From assembly GCF_002575655.3 (NCBI RefSeq), contig NC_053041.3, positions 119,318,318-119,382,317 of the forward strand: DNA of 64,000 nucleotides, in the 5' to 3' direction. The notes below the pieces were generated by a model. The model saw nothing but the letters and a program-made list of their open reading frames with translations. It had not been told where the DNA came from and did not search any database. The position numbers were made by a program, and so were the translations under genes. Of the stretch, positions 1 to 11,720 are shown in pieces. Position 1 is the stretch's first letter, and every line of letters starts with the position of its first letter. The DNA comes from Aegilops tauschii subsp. strangulata (taxonomy: Eukaryota > Streptophyta > Magnoliopsida > Poales > Poaceae).

Positions 1-2356
1 GTAATGGGGTATGGCTTGGAAGATCGTGAATGCCTCCCGCCCTAGAAGGGCGTGGTATCCGCTACTGAACGGGGCCACTTGAAGTGGTGTTTTGTTTTCT
101 TTCGCTAACGGAGCTCACGAGATTTTCTGCTGAGTTTTGTGTTGTGAAGTTTTCAAGTTTTGGGTGAAAGAATTGATGGATTATGGAACAAGGAGTGGCA
201 AGAGCCTAAGCTTGGGGATGCCCATGGCACCCCAAGATAATCTAAGGACACCAAAAAGCCAAAGCTTGGGGATGCCCCGGAAGGCATCCCCTCTTTCGTC
301 TACTTCCATCGGTAACTTTACTTGGAGCTATATTTTTATTCACCACATGATATGTGTTTTGCTTGGAGCGTCTTGTATGATTTGAGTCTTTGCTTTTAAG
401 TTTACCACAATCATCTTTGCTGTACACACCTTTTGAGAGAAACACACATGATTCGGAATTTATTAGAATACTCTATGCGCTTCACTTAAATCTTTTGAGC
501 TATATAGTTTTTGCCCTAGTGCTTCACTTATATCTTTTAGAGCACGGCGGTGGTTTTGTTTTATAGAAACTATTATTCTCTCATGCTTCAATGATATTAT
601 TTTGAGAGTCTTAAACAACATGGTAATTTGCTTAAATTAAGAAATTAATCCTAATATGTTAGGTATTCAAGACTAGTAAAAAATATTCTCTTATGAGTGT
701 GTTGAATGCTAAGAGAAGTTTGATGCTTGATGATTGTTTTGAGATATGGAGGTAGTGATATTAAAGTTGTGCTAGTTGAGTAGTTGTGAATTTGAGAAAT
801 ACTTGTGTTGACGGTTGCAAGTCCCGTAGCATGCACGTATGGTAACATTATGTAACAAATTTGAAACATGAGGTGTTCTTTGATTGTCCTCCTTATGAGT
901 GGCGGTCGGGGACGAGGGATGGTCTTTTCCTACCAATATATCCCCCTAGGAGCATGCGCGTAGTGCTTGGTTTTTGATGACTTGTAGATTTTTGCAATAA
1001 GTATGTGAGTTCTTTATGACTAATGTTGAGTCCATGGATTATACGCACTCTTACCCATCCATCATTGCTAGCCTCTTCGGTACCGTGCATTGCCCTTTCT
1101 CACATTGAGAGTTGGTGCAAACTTCGCCGGTGCATCCAAACCCCATGATATGATACGCTCTTTCACACATAAACCTCCTTATATCTTCCTCAAAACAGCC
1201 ACCATACCTACCTATTATGACATTTCCATAGCCATTCCGAGATATATTGCCATGCAACTTTCCACCATTCCGTTTATTATGACACGCTCATCATTGTCAT
1301 ATTGCTTTGCATGATCATGTAGTTGACATCGTATTTGTGGCAAAGCCACCGTTCATAATTTTCATACATGTCACTCTTGATTCATTGCTATCCCGGTATA
1401 CCGCCGGAGGCATTCATATAGAGTCATACTTTGTTCTAGTATCGAGTTGTAATCATTGAGTTGTAAATAAATAGAAGTGTGATGATCATCATTCATAGAG
1501 CATTGTCCCAATAAAAAAAGAGAAAGACCAAAAAAGAGAAGGCCCCAAAAAAAATATAAATAAAAAGGGACAATGCTACTATCCTTTTTTCCACACTTGT
1601 GCTTCAAAGTAGCACCGTGTTCTTCATGATAGAGAGTCTCTTGTTTTGTCACTTTCATATACTAGTGGAAATTTTTCATTATAGAACTTGGCTTGTATAT
1701 TCAAACAATGGGCTTCCTCAAATGCCCTAGGTCTTCGTGAGCAAGCAAGTTGGATGCACACCCACTTAGTTTCTTTTATTGAGCTTTCATGCATTTATAG
1801 CTCTAGTGCATCCGTTGCATGGCAATCCCTACTCCTTGCATTAACATCAATCGATGGGCATCTCCATAGCTCATTGATTAGCCGCATTGATGTGAGACTT
1901 TCTCCTTTTTTGTCTTCTCCACATAACCCCCATCATTATATTCTATTCCACCCATAGTGCTATATCAATGGCTCACGCTCATGTATTGCGTGAAGGTTGA
2001 AAAAGTTTGAGATTACTAAAGTATGAAACAATTGCTTGGCTTGTCATCGGGGTTGTGCATGATGAGAGCATTCTTGTGTGACGAAAATGGAGCATGACTA
2101 AACTATATGATTTTGTAGGGATAAACTTTCTTTGGCCATGTTATTTTGAGAGGACATAATTGCTTAGTTAGTATGCTTGAAGTATTATTACTTTTATGTC
2201 AATATTAAACCTTTATCTTGAATCTTTCGGATCTAAATATTCATACCACAAATAGGAGAATTACATTGAAATTATGCCAAGTAGCATTCCACATCAAAAA
2301 TTCTGTTTTTATCATTTAACTACTCGAGGACGAGCAGGAATTAAGCTTGGGGATGC
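1..2356 (+). mobile_element. 3' internal noncoding part of a Sabrina/WHAM-like Gypsy retrotransposon
   Basis: This stretch runs into the 3' LTR that begins at 2357. I see no credible coding frame: the open frames are short and resemble no retroelement domain. The motif AAGCTTGGGGATG occurs near 209, near 264 and again at the LTR border (2344), the last as the polypurine tract. The copy near 264 is followed by a perfect hairpin (GGGGATGCC, then GGCATCCCC). The layout of a long noncoding 3' internal region is typical of Athila-type Gypsy elements, to which Sabrina-like families belong. The 5' part lies outside the window. The family name is from memory of the LTR sequence. Confidence 0.7.
2343..2356 (+). 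promoter_or_regulatory. polypurine tract next to the 3' LTR
   Basis: AAGCTTGGGGATGC directly precedes the LTR start and is the expected site for plus-strand priming. Confidence 0.6.
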
Positions 2357-3940
2357 TAGATACGTCTCCAACGTATCTATAATTTTTGATTGTTCCATGC
2401 TATATTATATTCTGTTTTGGACATTGATGGGCTTTATTATACACTTTTATATTATTTTTAGGACTAACCTATTAACCGGAGGCCCAGCCCAGAATTGCTA
2501 TTTTTTGCCTATTTCAGAGTTTCGCAGAAAAAGAATATCAAACGGAGTCCAAACGGAATGAAACCTTCGGGAACGTGATTTTCGGAACGAACGTGATCCA
2601 GAGGACTTGGACCCTACATCAAGACATCAAACAGGAGGGCACGAGGTAGGGGGGCACGCCTACCCCCTGGGCGCGCCCTCCACCCTCGTGGGCCCCATGT
2701 TGCTCCACCGACGTACTTCTTCCTCCTATATATACCTACGTACCCCCAAACTACCAGATACGGAGCCAAAAACCTAATTCCACCACCGCAACCTTCTGTA
2801 CCGGTGAGATCCCATCTTGGGGCCTTTTCCGGAGCTCCGCCGGAGGGGGCATCAATCACGGAGGTCTTCTACATCAACACCATAGCCTCTCCGATGATGT
2901 GTGAATAGTTTACCTCAGACCTTCGGGTCCATAGTTATTAGCTAGATGGCTTCTTCTCTCTTTTTGGATCTCAATACAATGTTCTCCCCCTCTCTCGTGG
3001 AGATCTATTTGATGTAATCTTCTTTTGCGGTGTGTTTGTTGAGATCGATGAATTGTGGGTTTATGATCAAGTTTATCTATGAACAATATTTGAATCTTCT
3101 CTGAATTCTTTTATGTATGATTGGTTATCTTTGCAAGTCTCTTCGAATTATCAGTTTGGTTTGGCCTACTAGATTGATCTTTCTAGCAATGGGAGAAGTT
3201 CTTAGCTTTGGGTTCAATCTTGCGGTGTCCTTTCCCAGTGACAGTAGGGGCAGCAAGGCACGTACTGTATTGTTGCCATCGAGGATAACAAGATGGGGTT
3301 TATATCATATTGCATGAGTTTATCCCTCTACATCATGTCATCTTACTTAAAGCATTACTCTGTTCTTATGAACTTAATACTCTAGATGCATGCTGGATAG
3401 CGGTCGATGTGTGGAGTAATAGTAGTAGATGCAGGCAGGAGTCGGTCTACTTGTCTCGGACGTGATGCCTATATACATGATCATACCTAGATATTCTCAT
3501 AACTATGCTCAATTCTGTCGATTGCTCAACAGTAATTTGTTTACCCACCGTAATACTTATGCTCTCGAGAGAAGCCACTAGTGAAACCTATGGCCCCCGG
3601 GTCTATTTTCCATCATATTAATTTCCCGTCAACAAGTTATTTCTAGCGCCGTTTATTTTGCTTTCTTTACTTTGCATCTTTATCATAAAAATACCAAAAA
3701 TATTATCTTATCATATCTATCAGATCTCACTTTCGTAAGTGACCGTGAAGAGATTGAAAACCCCTTTATTGCGTTGGTTGCGAGGATTTTATTTGTTTGT
3801 GTAGGTGCGAGGGACTCGTGCGTGGCCTCCTACTGGATTGATACCTTGGTTCTCAAAAACTGAGGGAAATACTTACGCTGCTTTACTGCATCACCCTTTC
3901 CTCTTCAAGGGAAAACCAATGCAGTGCTCAAGAGGTAGCA
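2357..3940 (+). repeat. 3' LTR of the Sabrina/WHAM-like Gypsy element (about 1.58 kb)
   Basis: The LTR opens with TAGATACGTCTCCAACG and closes with AAGAGGTAGCA. The usual terminal TG is disturbed here by an extra A, while the CA end is intact. The base after the LTR (3941) continues an open CACTA gene frame that also exists uninterrupted in the E4 copy near 18330-18350. The element is therefore inserted inside CACTA E1. No second LTR is in the window, so neither target duplication nor age can be read. Confidence 0.75.
2726..2735 (+). promoter_or_regulatory. LTR TATA box
   Basis: CTATATATAC lies in a GC-rich context about 370 bp into the LTR, a plausible core promoter for the retrotransposon transcript. 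Confidence 0.45.
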
Positions 3941-3941
3941 A

Positions 3942-5854
3942 GGCCTTACGACATGACCGAGGAGCAAAACGAAGCCAGAGTGCGGGCCCAAATGGACGCC
4001 CATTTTGGACCGAAACCGGCACCGCCGCTAAGGGAGAAAGTGCGTGAGAAAGTTATTGACCACTTTATTCATATGGCAAGAAAACCAGCTCCCAAGCCCG
4101 TTGACTCAGACTATGAGCGCCAAATCAGGAAGGCACATCGAGCACGACTACAAAAAGAAGAGAGCTCGAGGTCGAGCCAACAAGCAGCTGTCAAAAAGTG
4201 CGGGAAAACCGTTCCCCAGCTGGGAGAACAGGCGGCGCAATCGATCCCCCCGCTTGTTGTGCCAACAGCACATGAGAGTACGCGCGCCCAATATTATTGT
4301 GGGCAAACCGTTCCCCAGCTGGACAATCTGGTAATAACCGAGGAGCATATAATGCGGGCTGAAATGCTCAAGATCACTGTTGGACAACTCCTCGAGCTCG
4401 AGCCCATGTCTCCGCTTAGAGAGGAGGAAATAAAACGGAAATATGTCCGGGGCCAACCTTTGGTCAAGCCCGAGGAGGTCAAGAACCTCCCAACGAGAAT
4501 GTATGAATTGCATCAGTGGTACATGAACATTACCAAGATTTCCAATCGAGAGTCCCTCATGGCGAATGTCAAGGAGGAGCATTACTTCCACGAGAAAGCT
4601 CTGTCCGTTGAGTATTCAGAACTATTTCAGTTATACAATCAAGACGCACTCGACAAATCTCTCGTCAGTTGCTATTGTCTGTAAGTGATTTCTTTCTGTA
4701 ATTTAAGTCTCAAGCTAGCTGTAGTGATCATTTTGATCAATCATTACCTGTAATTATCCTCACTATATTCTTTTCTGTGGTATTATGCAGGATGAAGATG
4801 TATGAAATGAAAAAATCTGGACGCTATGGCATTGGGTTCATTGACCCAAATACCGTTAATGAACACACATGGAAAATTCCAAGTTGCCGAGCAAGTTTAG
4901 ATTAAAGCATGCTAGAGTTCTTGAAGCGCCTCAATGCCAATGAAGATATACTACTTCCTTACAACTTCATGTGAGTCACACTATCTTGTACTACAAATTC
5001 TGTTTTTGCTTACTAGCTAGCTAGATGTTAATAATTAAGTGTATAGGGTTTAGGGTAGTTGATTAGTGTTGGGCACATGCCCGCTTAATTAAGACATGCA
5101 AACGTGTGCGCATGCAGTTACCACTGGATCTTGTTAGTCATTAAAGTTGATAAAGGAACAATTGAAGTACTGGACTCACTACTTAAGGAAGAAAGTGACT
5201 TCGCCATCTTGAAGGGGATACTCGACAGGTAATTTCAATCATTATTAACTATATCTCGGCCTATTTAATTAGTTCCTCATTTCCTGATATCAACTATTTA
5301 ATAACCCCTTTATTCATTTTCTTTGCTACCGGGCAGGGCTTGGGCAAAGTTCATCAAGGTGACTCCAGGTAACTGGAAAAAAAGCTGTATTGGTGGCGAC
5401 CCAAGGTAAGTAATTAAGTAGTACTAGCTAGCTAGCTACCATCTCTTTTATTCTTATTTCAATACCATTAATTAATTAGCACGCTTGATTAATCAGTATC
5501 TGATTAAATTCCATTCTCGTAAAGGCCCTGAAGCAGGTGTCGGGGACCAATCTGTGTGCATACTACGTTTGCGAGAACATTCGCATGATGGCGTCCGAAA
5601 GGAGCAGATCTCAAAGACAGGACTGGGTACGTTTGTCAGAACACTATTCACAAATTTTTACACCATTATCGATATCTAGTCACACAACTAATACACATGC
5701 ATATTGATCTCCTTCTTAACAGTTCAGAGAGGTGAGGGAGCATCTCCTATCAACGGAGCAAATACTAGCACTTAAAGAGGAAATAGCGGGATTTTTGCTC
5801 GACCAGGTCATAGATCCCAAAGGAGAATACTATTACCCGCTACCGCCCCCATGA
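3942..5854 (+). pseudogene. CACTA second-gene fragment with C-terminal Ulp1-like protease domain
   Basis: I infer six exons from GT/AG sites and the E4 copy: 3942-4680, 4791-4974, 5118-5228, 5337-5405, 5525-5626 and 5723-5854 (TGA at 5852). The first exon encodes a charged, proline-containing linker region. Later exons carry the C48 (Ulp1/SENP) signature: YHWILLV with the catalytic His, EVLDSL with the Asp, and NLCAYYVCE around the catalytic Cys. The 5' part of the gene is missing because the Gypsy LTR cuts it at 3940. An in-frame TAA near 4906 and a one-base slip in an A run near 5374-5380 break the frame. Ulp1-like domains are known riders in plant CACTA and Mutator elements; whether they act on SUMO is not known from this sequence. 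Confidence 0.75.
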
Positions 5855-6128
5855 ACCACTTGTCATCGTGCTCCGAAGGCACCAAGGCAACATGTAGGAG
5901 AAATTGTATATATATACATGTGTATGTGCGAATAATTAATGGTGGTTGTGAGACATTCGTGATATATATATATATATGTGATCGGTTCTATGAGAAAATC
6001 TATTTATATATAGGCATAACGTGTACAATATGTAGTATCGTAAAATACCAGCAAACAAAAAAGAATTAAATGGAAAACACAAAATTAATGGAAAAATAAA
6101 AAATAAAAGAAAAACCCCCCAAACATTT

Positions 6129-6334
6129 AGTACCGGTTGGTGTTACCAACCGGTACTAATGGTCTACCAGCACCCGGGCCTGGCTCGTGCCACGTGGTGG
6201 CACTTTAGCGCCGATTCGTGCTGAACCGGTAGTAAAGGGGGGGGGGGCTTTAGTCTCCTCTCTTTAGTGCCGGTTGTAGAACCGGCACTAAAGGCCCTTA
6301 CGAACCGGCGCTAAAGCCCGGTTCTGCACTAGTG
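6129..6334. repeat. E1 terminal and subterminal ACCGGT hairpin repeats
   Basis: Short inverted motifs of the type TTTAGTACCGGTT / AACCGGTACTAA recur up to the CACTAGTG end. In CACTA elements such subterminal motifs are the usual transposase-binding sites; the match with 15939-16150 supports shared mobilisation with E4. The 5855-6128 stretch before it is AT-rich 3' untranslated and noncoding element sequence with TA microsatellites. Confidence 0.75.
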
Positions 6335-7477
6335 AAAGGGATGAGGATTGCCGTTCGATCTGGGAGCATCCAACGGTGCAGACGTATGAACCGTGGGGTT
6401 TGGGTTCTAGCCAATCAGAACGCACGACTCAGATCGCGCGCGCAGCAAGGGGGCATCAGCCATGGTTTGATAGGCACACGACTTTCGTGAGTGAACCATG
6501 TGCTATTTGAAAACATTTACATGAACCAGAACTGCATGCGATGTCGAAAGGGATGAGGATCGCCGTTCTATCAAGGAGCGTCCAACAGTGCAGACGTACG
6601 ATCCGTGGGGTTTGGGTTCTGGCCAATCAGAACGCACGACTCAGATCACGCGCGTGGCAGCGGGGCGGGGGGCATCGGCCACGGTTTAGTGGACACACGT
6701 CTTTCGTGAGTGAACCATGTGCTATTTGAAAACATTTACATTAACTAACAACATATTTTTGTTTGAATGAAAACATGAGTTCATCGTTTCACCTCCATTT
6801 CTTTTTCCACACTAAGAAATCATGATCGCACCCTATGGTTAGATTTTCTGGTACATTTTACCAGGCGACATGCCTGGCTAGCAATCTCAAACTTTGAATA
6901 TGCAAAAAAAGAGATCTCGTTTGTATATATATATATATGTATATATAGTTCCAACTACACATGGGTGTTAGCAAGATCATTTGTGTGTCGCTTTGCGAGT
7001 TTTCATTCATTGTCCTAGAAACGGGGAAAAACTTCAAACAGTTCGGCCGCAGTGTGCGGCCAGAGGCATATGCCTTGTTGGTATTTTAATTTCAGGAAAT
7101 GCATATAGCGTTCGGAAAATAACGAAAATAATTGTGTCACTTTGGCGTGCTCTCACGATCGCATGGAAAAAAATTGGTAAAATTTGGCACAAGTTATGGT
7201 GCTCGCACCTTCCATACCGGAGCATCTCACAAGAAGGATCATAGTTTCCAAAAGGAGACGCGGCACTTCGGACTCGAAATCGTCAGTTACTACATCGTTC
7301 CGCCTCGGAAAAAATCATGGTAAACAATTGCGAATATACCCTTGGTTTGATTTTCCGGCCATTTCAGGTCTCCTCTGCTATGTTTAAGTCGTTCTTTGCA
7401 CTTACCTTGCATTTTAGTGCATATAAAGTCAAAAACCCTACTACAACTACATGTGGGTGTTTTAGTTAGGCTATACT
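6335..7477. mobile_element. left fragment of the old CACTA E0: subterminal-type repeats
   Basis: The fragment holds two direct copies of a 195-bp unit (6335-6530 and 6547-6742; offset 212 bp) sharing AAAGGGATGAGGAT, CCAATCAGAACGCACGACTC and GAACCATGTGCTATTTG. A different unit follows at about 6968-7440 (ATTTGTGTGTCGCTTTG to GTGCATA). Both units recur to the right of E3, at about 40605-40770 and 40110-40580. The repeats are noncoding and contain CACTA-subterminal-like words. E3 plus the MITE cluster split what was one repeat array. The assignment to E0 is inferred from these shared repeats and the transposase remnant at 41037. Confidence 0.6.
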
Positions 7478-8100
7478 CACTGGTACGCATCGGTCCTCAA
7501 CAAATGGTTTTTAACCCCTTTCCATGACGGCATTTGAAACCGTCGCCAAGTGAGTGTGGGCGGTAGGGGGGGGGGTCCTTCCCACACGACCCAGAAACCG
7601 TTGGGGATAGGGCCCCTACAGTACTCCTACTCGTTTATGCTCGCATTTCCATCACAGTCGGTATTCTGTGGTGCTACGTTTACGATGCGTGGCCCATCAC
7701 AAACGGTTCACTATTATAGAACGTGTATGATGCACGGCCCATCACAAACGGTTCACCGTTAAGAAGATTAGCTCATCGTCGTACGAGTGTCGGACAGGAT
7801 TATGAAACGTCGGACCGTCATAACATCGTCGTACACGACAACTATCGCACACGCTATTCTGTGGTGCAACGTTTATGATGCATACTTCATCAGAAACAAT
7901 TCATGGTTGTGAATCGTGTACGATAAGGCAACTAACACAAACATTTAGTTTGCCCGCACCGTTTGTGATATTGTCTGACATCGCACACGCTTTGCGAACG
8001 GCAACTGTGTGCATTGCACGTTTCCTCTCTGTGAACCGTCTCGGATTAATGTGCATATCGCAAACGTTTGTGTTTTACCAACCATCTGTGCCGTAACAAC
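7478..8100. repeat. E3 left subterminal repeat array
   Basis: Degenerate repeats of CATCACAAACGGTTCA, TCGCACACGCT and GTGAACCGT recur on both strands. They match words at the right end of E3 (38100-38715). No gene is visible; 8101-8306 is plain AT-rich spacer. Confidence 0.6.
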
Positions 8101-8306
8101 CTAGAGAGCGTAATTTCACCGTAATTTAATTGCTGCTTTTCCAAATTGTATCGGATTTGGATTTGAATTTGAATGTATGCTACAGCTTTATTCATATCCG
8201 TCAGGTTCGAACAACCAATGCATTATTCGATTCATAGGTACGTATGTTCAAGAATTACATAAGAACCAAATAAAGAATGATGAACCACATTTGTATACTT
8301 GTACTA

Positions 8307-8831
8307 TTAAAGACGGTAAAGAAAGAGGCGAAATATATTCTGGTTGCTGAACAAGGTGAAGCGGAATGCCCATATTGTGCCCTCCTTCATGCAGAAGGCA
8401 CGCACGACTCTAGTCCAACCCCTTGTGATGGCCGACCGCCCATCCTTCACAGTCTTCATGAAAACATCTAGATAATCATCGTGTTCTGGTAGAAATACTT
8501 TAACCTTTGCATGCCCATCAATCATGTAGTTTGAGAGGTGATCTTGAGTAAACTGCTTTGGCAACCATTGCAAAGGAAAAAGATTCAGACATTGTCATCT
8601 AACACAACTCATTATGGGTAGTAAAAAGAAGGCTACAGAGTTCTTACTTACCATCCTGCAGTTCGTTGTTCTCTTGGATAAAGTGTAAACAAATAGTTTA
8701 ATTGCCATCTTTGGACCCATTTTTACTAACAATCTTTATCAGCTTCCTCACTTGATGTTGGTTCATCGATATCTCATTGCCCCATACGCAGAAAGGGTCG
8801 AAACGCGGATCTTTACCAATGACATATGTAC
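8307..8831 (-). pseudogene. B3-like DNA-binding domain gene fragment
   Basis: Two exons read on the minus strand. Exon 8831-8652 encodes a stretch with FDPFCVWGNEISMN and QVRKLIKIVSKNG and ends in a good GTAAGT donor. The second exon (about 8579-8307) contains LPKQFTQDHL, then GRSAITRGWTRVVRAF and MKEGTIWAFRFT, which follow the B3 pattern (LP..F, GW..F, L.EG...F). The first exon has an in-frame TAA where the frame otherwise continues into TICLHFIQENN. The expected acceptor of the second exon reads TTTGCAATGG, so its AG seems to have become AA. The fragment sits inside E3 and is read as captured. B3 assignment is by pattern only. Confidence 0.5.
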
Positions 8832-8883
8832 CTAAAAGCACCAAGTTAATATTAGAAGCTAAACAGCAATTGCACAATGATGT

Positions 8884-8980
8884 AGTACAACACTCTTTTA
8901 TAATATGTCTATATAGATCCGTATGTGGTAGTCCATTTGAAATCTCTAAAAAGACAAATATTTAGGGAACGGAGGGAGTA
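8884..8980. mobile_element. Stowaway-type MITE fragment
   Basis: The right end GGGAACGGAGGGAGTA is the classic Stowaway terminus with its TA; AAATCTCTAAAAAGACAAATATTTAG precedes it. The matching left terminus is absent. Confidence 0.55.
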
Positions 8981-9046
8981 TCTTATAGCATCCAATATAC
9001 TCACATATTAGATGAATTAACATCTTATATTATGGGCCGGAAGGAG

Positions 9047-9363
9047 TTTAGTTCATTCTTACAAATTATCTGCTGATTAACTGTTGTTGTATCCATGGGC
9101 TACAGTTAGTTTGAGCTAGTTTGGGCTCAAATAGCCCTAAAGTATATCTAAACATGAGGGGTAGTTTGAGCTAGTTGCATCGATAACCCACCCAAAAAAA
9201 CTATCCAACCCAAGAGGTGCTAATTGGAGCTAGTTCTCCTAGTGCATTTATTGTCAATCTAACCTGCCATCCAAACAACTCTTTGGATGGAGTTAGTTCA
9301 GGGTTAGTAATGAGCTAGAAACTAACTCTAACCTCTAGATAAGTTGAGTATCCAAACAGGGCT
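9047..9363. mobile_element. MITE-like sequence
   Basis: The segment contains repeated GAGCTAGTT and GGTTAGTAATGAGCTAG words and ends in TATCCAAACAGGGCT, a terminus style seen in grass MITEs. A clean left terminal repeat was not found. The following 9364-10010 is AT-rich spacer with nothing recognised. Confidence 0.35.
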
Positions 9364-10010
9364 GTGTTGTTGCTGTTGCTGCTGCTCTTCTACGTATATC
9401 TAGAAATCATTAGAACATTAATGTAACACTCTTCCTTGTTGCTATGTAGCCTAGGATTAAATATTTAGACATTAAGTACAGTGCATGTTGCTATGTAGCC
9501 TCAGATATATTACATATGGCCCTAGTTAACCTAACGAAAAATGGGTTGCAGATATATTCAGTTAAAAGTCCGATTCACCGATTAGTCCCTTATCAGCCCC
9601 CGACCTATATGGTACCAGCTACCGATATCTTGAACAGTGAGCAGATATAAGCCATGGGATGAAACTAACCTCGATGGAAAACAACAGTCGTTCCTAAAAT
9701 TGTCCTGTGTAGGTACATCGAGAAGCATGTTAAGCACAACAGGCTAAAAATCAACCAAAATTATACATGGCAGACAAAATAATCTCCAAAAGATAGCTTC
9801 AGTGTGCAGGTTTAAGCACGCTAGTAAAGCAAAACAAGTGGAAAGGTGTGCTAACTGCAACATGCCTAACATTTAACAACAAGCAAACATAGTCATTCAA
9901 ACTGGTATTGTGCCGCTCTAAGTACACTGGTTATGGTTAAATAAAAATGGAAAGGCGTGTTAACTACAAGATGCAGCAACCAAATGTAGTCATTCATAGT
10001 GGTATTGTTG

Positions 10011-10450
10011 AAACTGGTACTGATGAAATTGAACCGCACAGTTCATACTTGCACATATTGAACATCACGTTGTGAATAACTGGAATAAACAAGGCATACT
10101 ACGAACAACCAAAGATAGCATTTGAAACTGAACATATGCTAACTACAAATAACCGAACAATCAAAAAACTTTAAAAGAGGCATATGCTAGCTATAACGGG
10201 CTTAACAACAAGCAAATATATGCATTCCTATCGGCATGTTTAAAACTGGATTGATGAAATGTACTGCACAATAAATAATTGCACATATAGAGCATCACAT
10301 TGTGAACAACTGAAATAAACAAGGCATACTGCAAACAACTAGATATAGCAATTAAAACTGGACATATTCTCACTACACTATAAAAGGGACTCGACAAAAC
10401 AAATCATGGGTTTCCCCTATGAAGAGGCACGGCAAAACAAATCATGGGTT
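10011..10450. repeat. about 231-bp imperfect direct duplication plus a short GGCAAAACAAATCATGGG repeat
   Basis: Blocks starting AAACTGGTACTGATGAAAT (10011) and AAACTGGATTGATGAAATG (10242) run in parallel through GCACATAT, CATCACGTTGTGAA and AACAAGGCATACT. At 10388-10450 a roughly 50-bp unit containing ACAAATCATGGGTTT is doubled. Confidence 0.5.
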
Positions 10451-10453
10451 TGC

Positions 10454-11080
10454 TCACTTGTCACAGATGGGCTCGTTCCCGTGGGAAGAGCACAGACCCT
10501 GGATGCGCTCCATGTTGTCGCAGATGGGCTCCTTCCCCTTGGAAGAGCACGGCTGTAGGGTGCCCTCCCTGATGTCGCAGACGGGCACTTTCCCCTTGGA
10601 AGAGCAAATGGGCTCTTTCCCGTTGGAAGATCCGGAGAGGGTGCCCTCCTCGTGGTCGCCGTCGAGGAGGTCTGACTTGGAAGCTGTGGATCCCAAGCCA
10701 GCGTCGCAGAACGTGTCCTTCAGAAATGACAAAACGGGCTCGATGGTGATGTAGAATGGCAAATTGTTGACAGCGACCTAGAGGAGAACAGCGGCGCGGC
10801 CATGGATGAGATCGACGGCGGTTGAACCCGAGGGGTTGGGGGTGGGCCACTTAACCTGTGACATAGCCCGCCTCAGGCCATCGTTGTCGATGACCTCGAT
10901 GTCGTAGCCGGCGGCCGAGACATGCCCGCATACTCTAGCCTGCTGCTTGAGTTCCTGCCGTCAGTAATGGTCGTCAGCTTCCTCGGCGACGTCGGGCGAA
11001 GAGACCGCTATACACCTCTTTTGGGACAGTCGCTCCTCGAGCTCCACGGGAAGCGTAGCCGGTCTTAGGCTGCGATGCTC
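10454..11080 (-). pseudogene. unrecognised gene with CSSKGKEPICD repeats (captured fragment)
   Basis: A minus-strand frame can be followed through ELEERLSQKR, YDIEVIDNDGLRRAM, KWPTPNPSG, LPFYITIEPVLSFLKDTFC and then four imperfect copies of SSKGKEPICD. Two stops interrupt it: a TGA in DDHY*RQEL and a TAG at 10778-10780 (LL*VAVNN), the latter best explained as CAG to TAG. I do not recognise the family. The C-terminal Cys-bearing repeat is encoded by a DNA repeat of roughly 60 bp, so the opposite strand is also open over 10419-10754; I prefer the minus strand because its frame extends into non-repetitive, protein-like sequence. The gene lies inside E3. Confidence 0.4.
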
Positions 11081-11275
11081 TGGAGTGGGGGATGGGGATG
11101 GGGATCTGTGGGAAAGGGGGCGTTTGGCAGGCGTCATCTAAGAAACTCAGGGCGGCCTGGCTATGGAGATCGGTGGGTAAGCTGCACGGGCAAACCGGCA
11201 GATGTTGACAATGGAGGCATTGCGGCGGCGGCGGCAGCGGTGGCGGGGACCTTGCTGGGTTTCGAGCGAGGGAGG

Positions 11276-11331
11276 GTGTGTGTGTGTGTGCGCACACCCG
11301 GGGAGGTTTTGGTGTGTGTGTGTGTGTGGAG
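11276..11331. repeat. (GT)n microsatellite pair
   Basis: Two GT runs flank a CGCACACCCGGGGAGG core, next to a GCGGCGG-rich stretch at 11220-11240. Confidence 0.7.
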
Positions 11332-11442
11332 GGGGGCGTGGCGTGTTTGAGGAAATGACACGGGTACTGAATATTTTACTACACGGGAGTCAAACGCGGG
11401 AGTGAAATGCCGGGCTATTGAAAATTTTGATGATAGTGCATG

Positions 11443-11720
11443 GCACACGGTCTGGAGATAACAACCATGTGTATGAAACAGAAAAACCCTTGAGGCGGGC
11501 AGATATTTTCTAGGGATGCAGGCGGGATTGGGAACAAGAAACATCGCACACGGCCCGGAGATAACAACCGTGTGTTATGAAACAGAAAAACCCTCGAGGC
11601 GGGTAGATATTTTATAGGGATGCAGGCGAGATTGGGAACAAGAAACATCGCACACGGTCTGGAGAGAACAACCGTGTGTTATGAAACAGAAAAACCCTCG
11701 AGGCGGGCAGATATTTTTGA
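11443..11720. repeat. 104-bp tandem repeat, about 2.7 copies
   Basis: GCACACGG starts at 11443, 11546 and 11650. Each unit runs through GGAGATAACAACC, ATGAAACAGAAAAACCCT, AGGCGGG.AGATATTTT and GGGATTGGGAACAAG. The units begin with the same GCACACGG word used in the E3 ends. Confidence 0.75.

Larger units (their letters stand above)
3941..6334 (+). mobile_element. CACTA transposon E1, 3' part (left side interrupted by the Gypsy LTR)
   Basis: The right end is ..GTTCTGCACTAGTG, the terminal inverted repeat of a CACTA element, followed by AAA. The last 200 bp match the left end of E4 (15939 onward, reverse orientation) closely, including the ACCGGT hairpins and a CACGTGGCACGAGCC block, so E1 and E4 are one family in opposite orientations. 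The coding part is the second gene of the family. E1 lies in a repeat of E0: the sequence after it (AAAGGGATGAGG) recurs at 6547 and 40605. Confidence 0.85.

Noticed and set aside
10419..10754. Plus-strand open frame with SQMGSFPLEE repeats
   Set aside because: It lies over the repeat of the minus-strand gene and does not extend into non-repetitive protein-like sequence.
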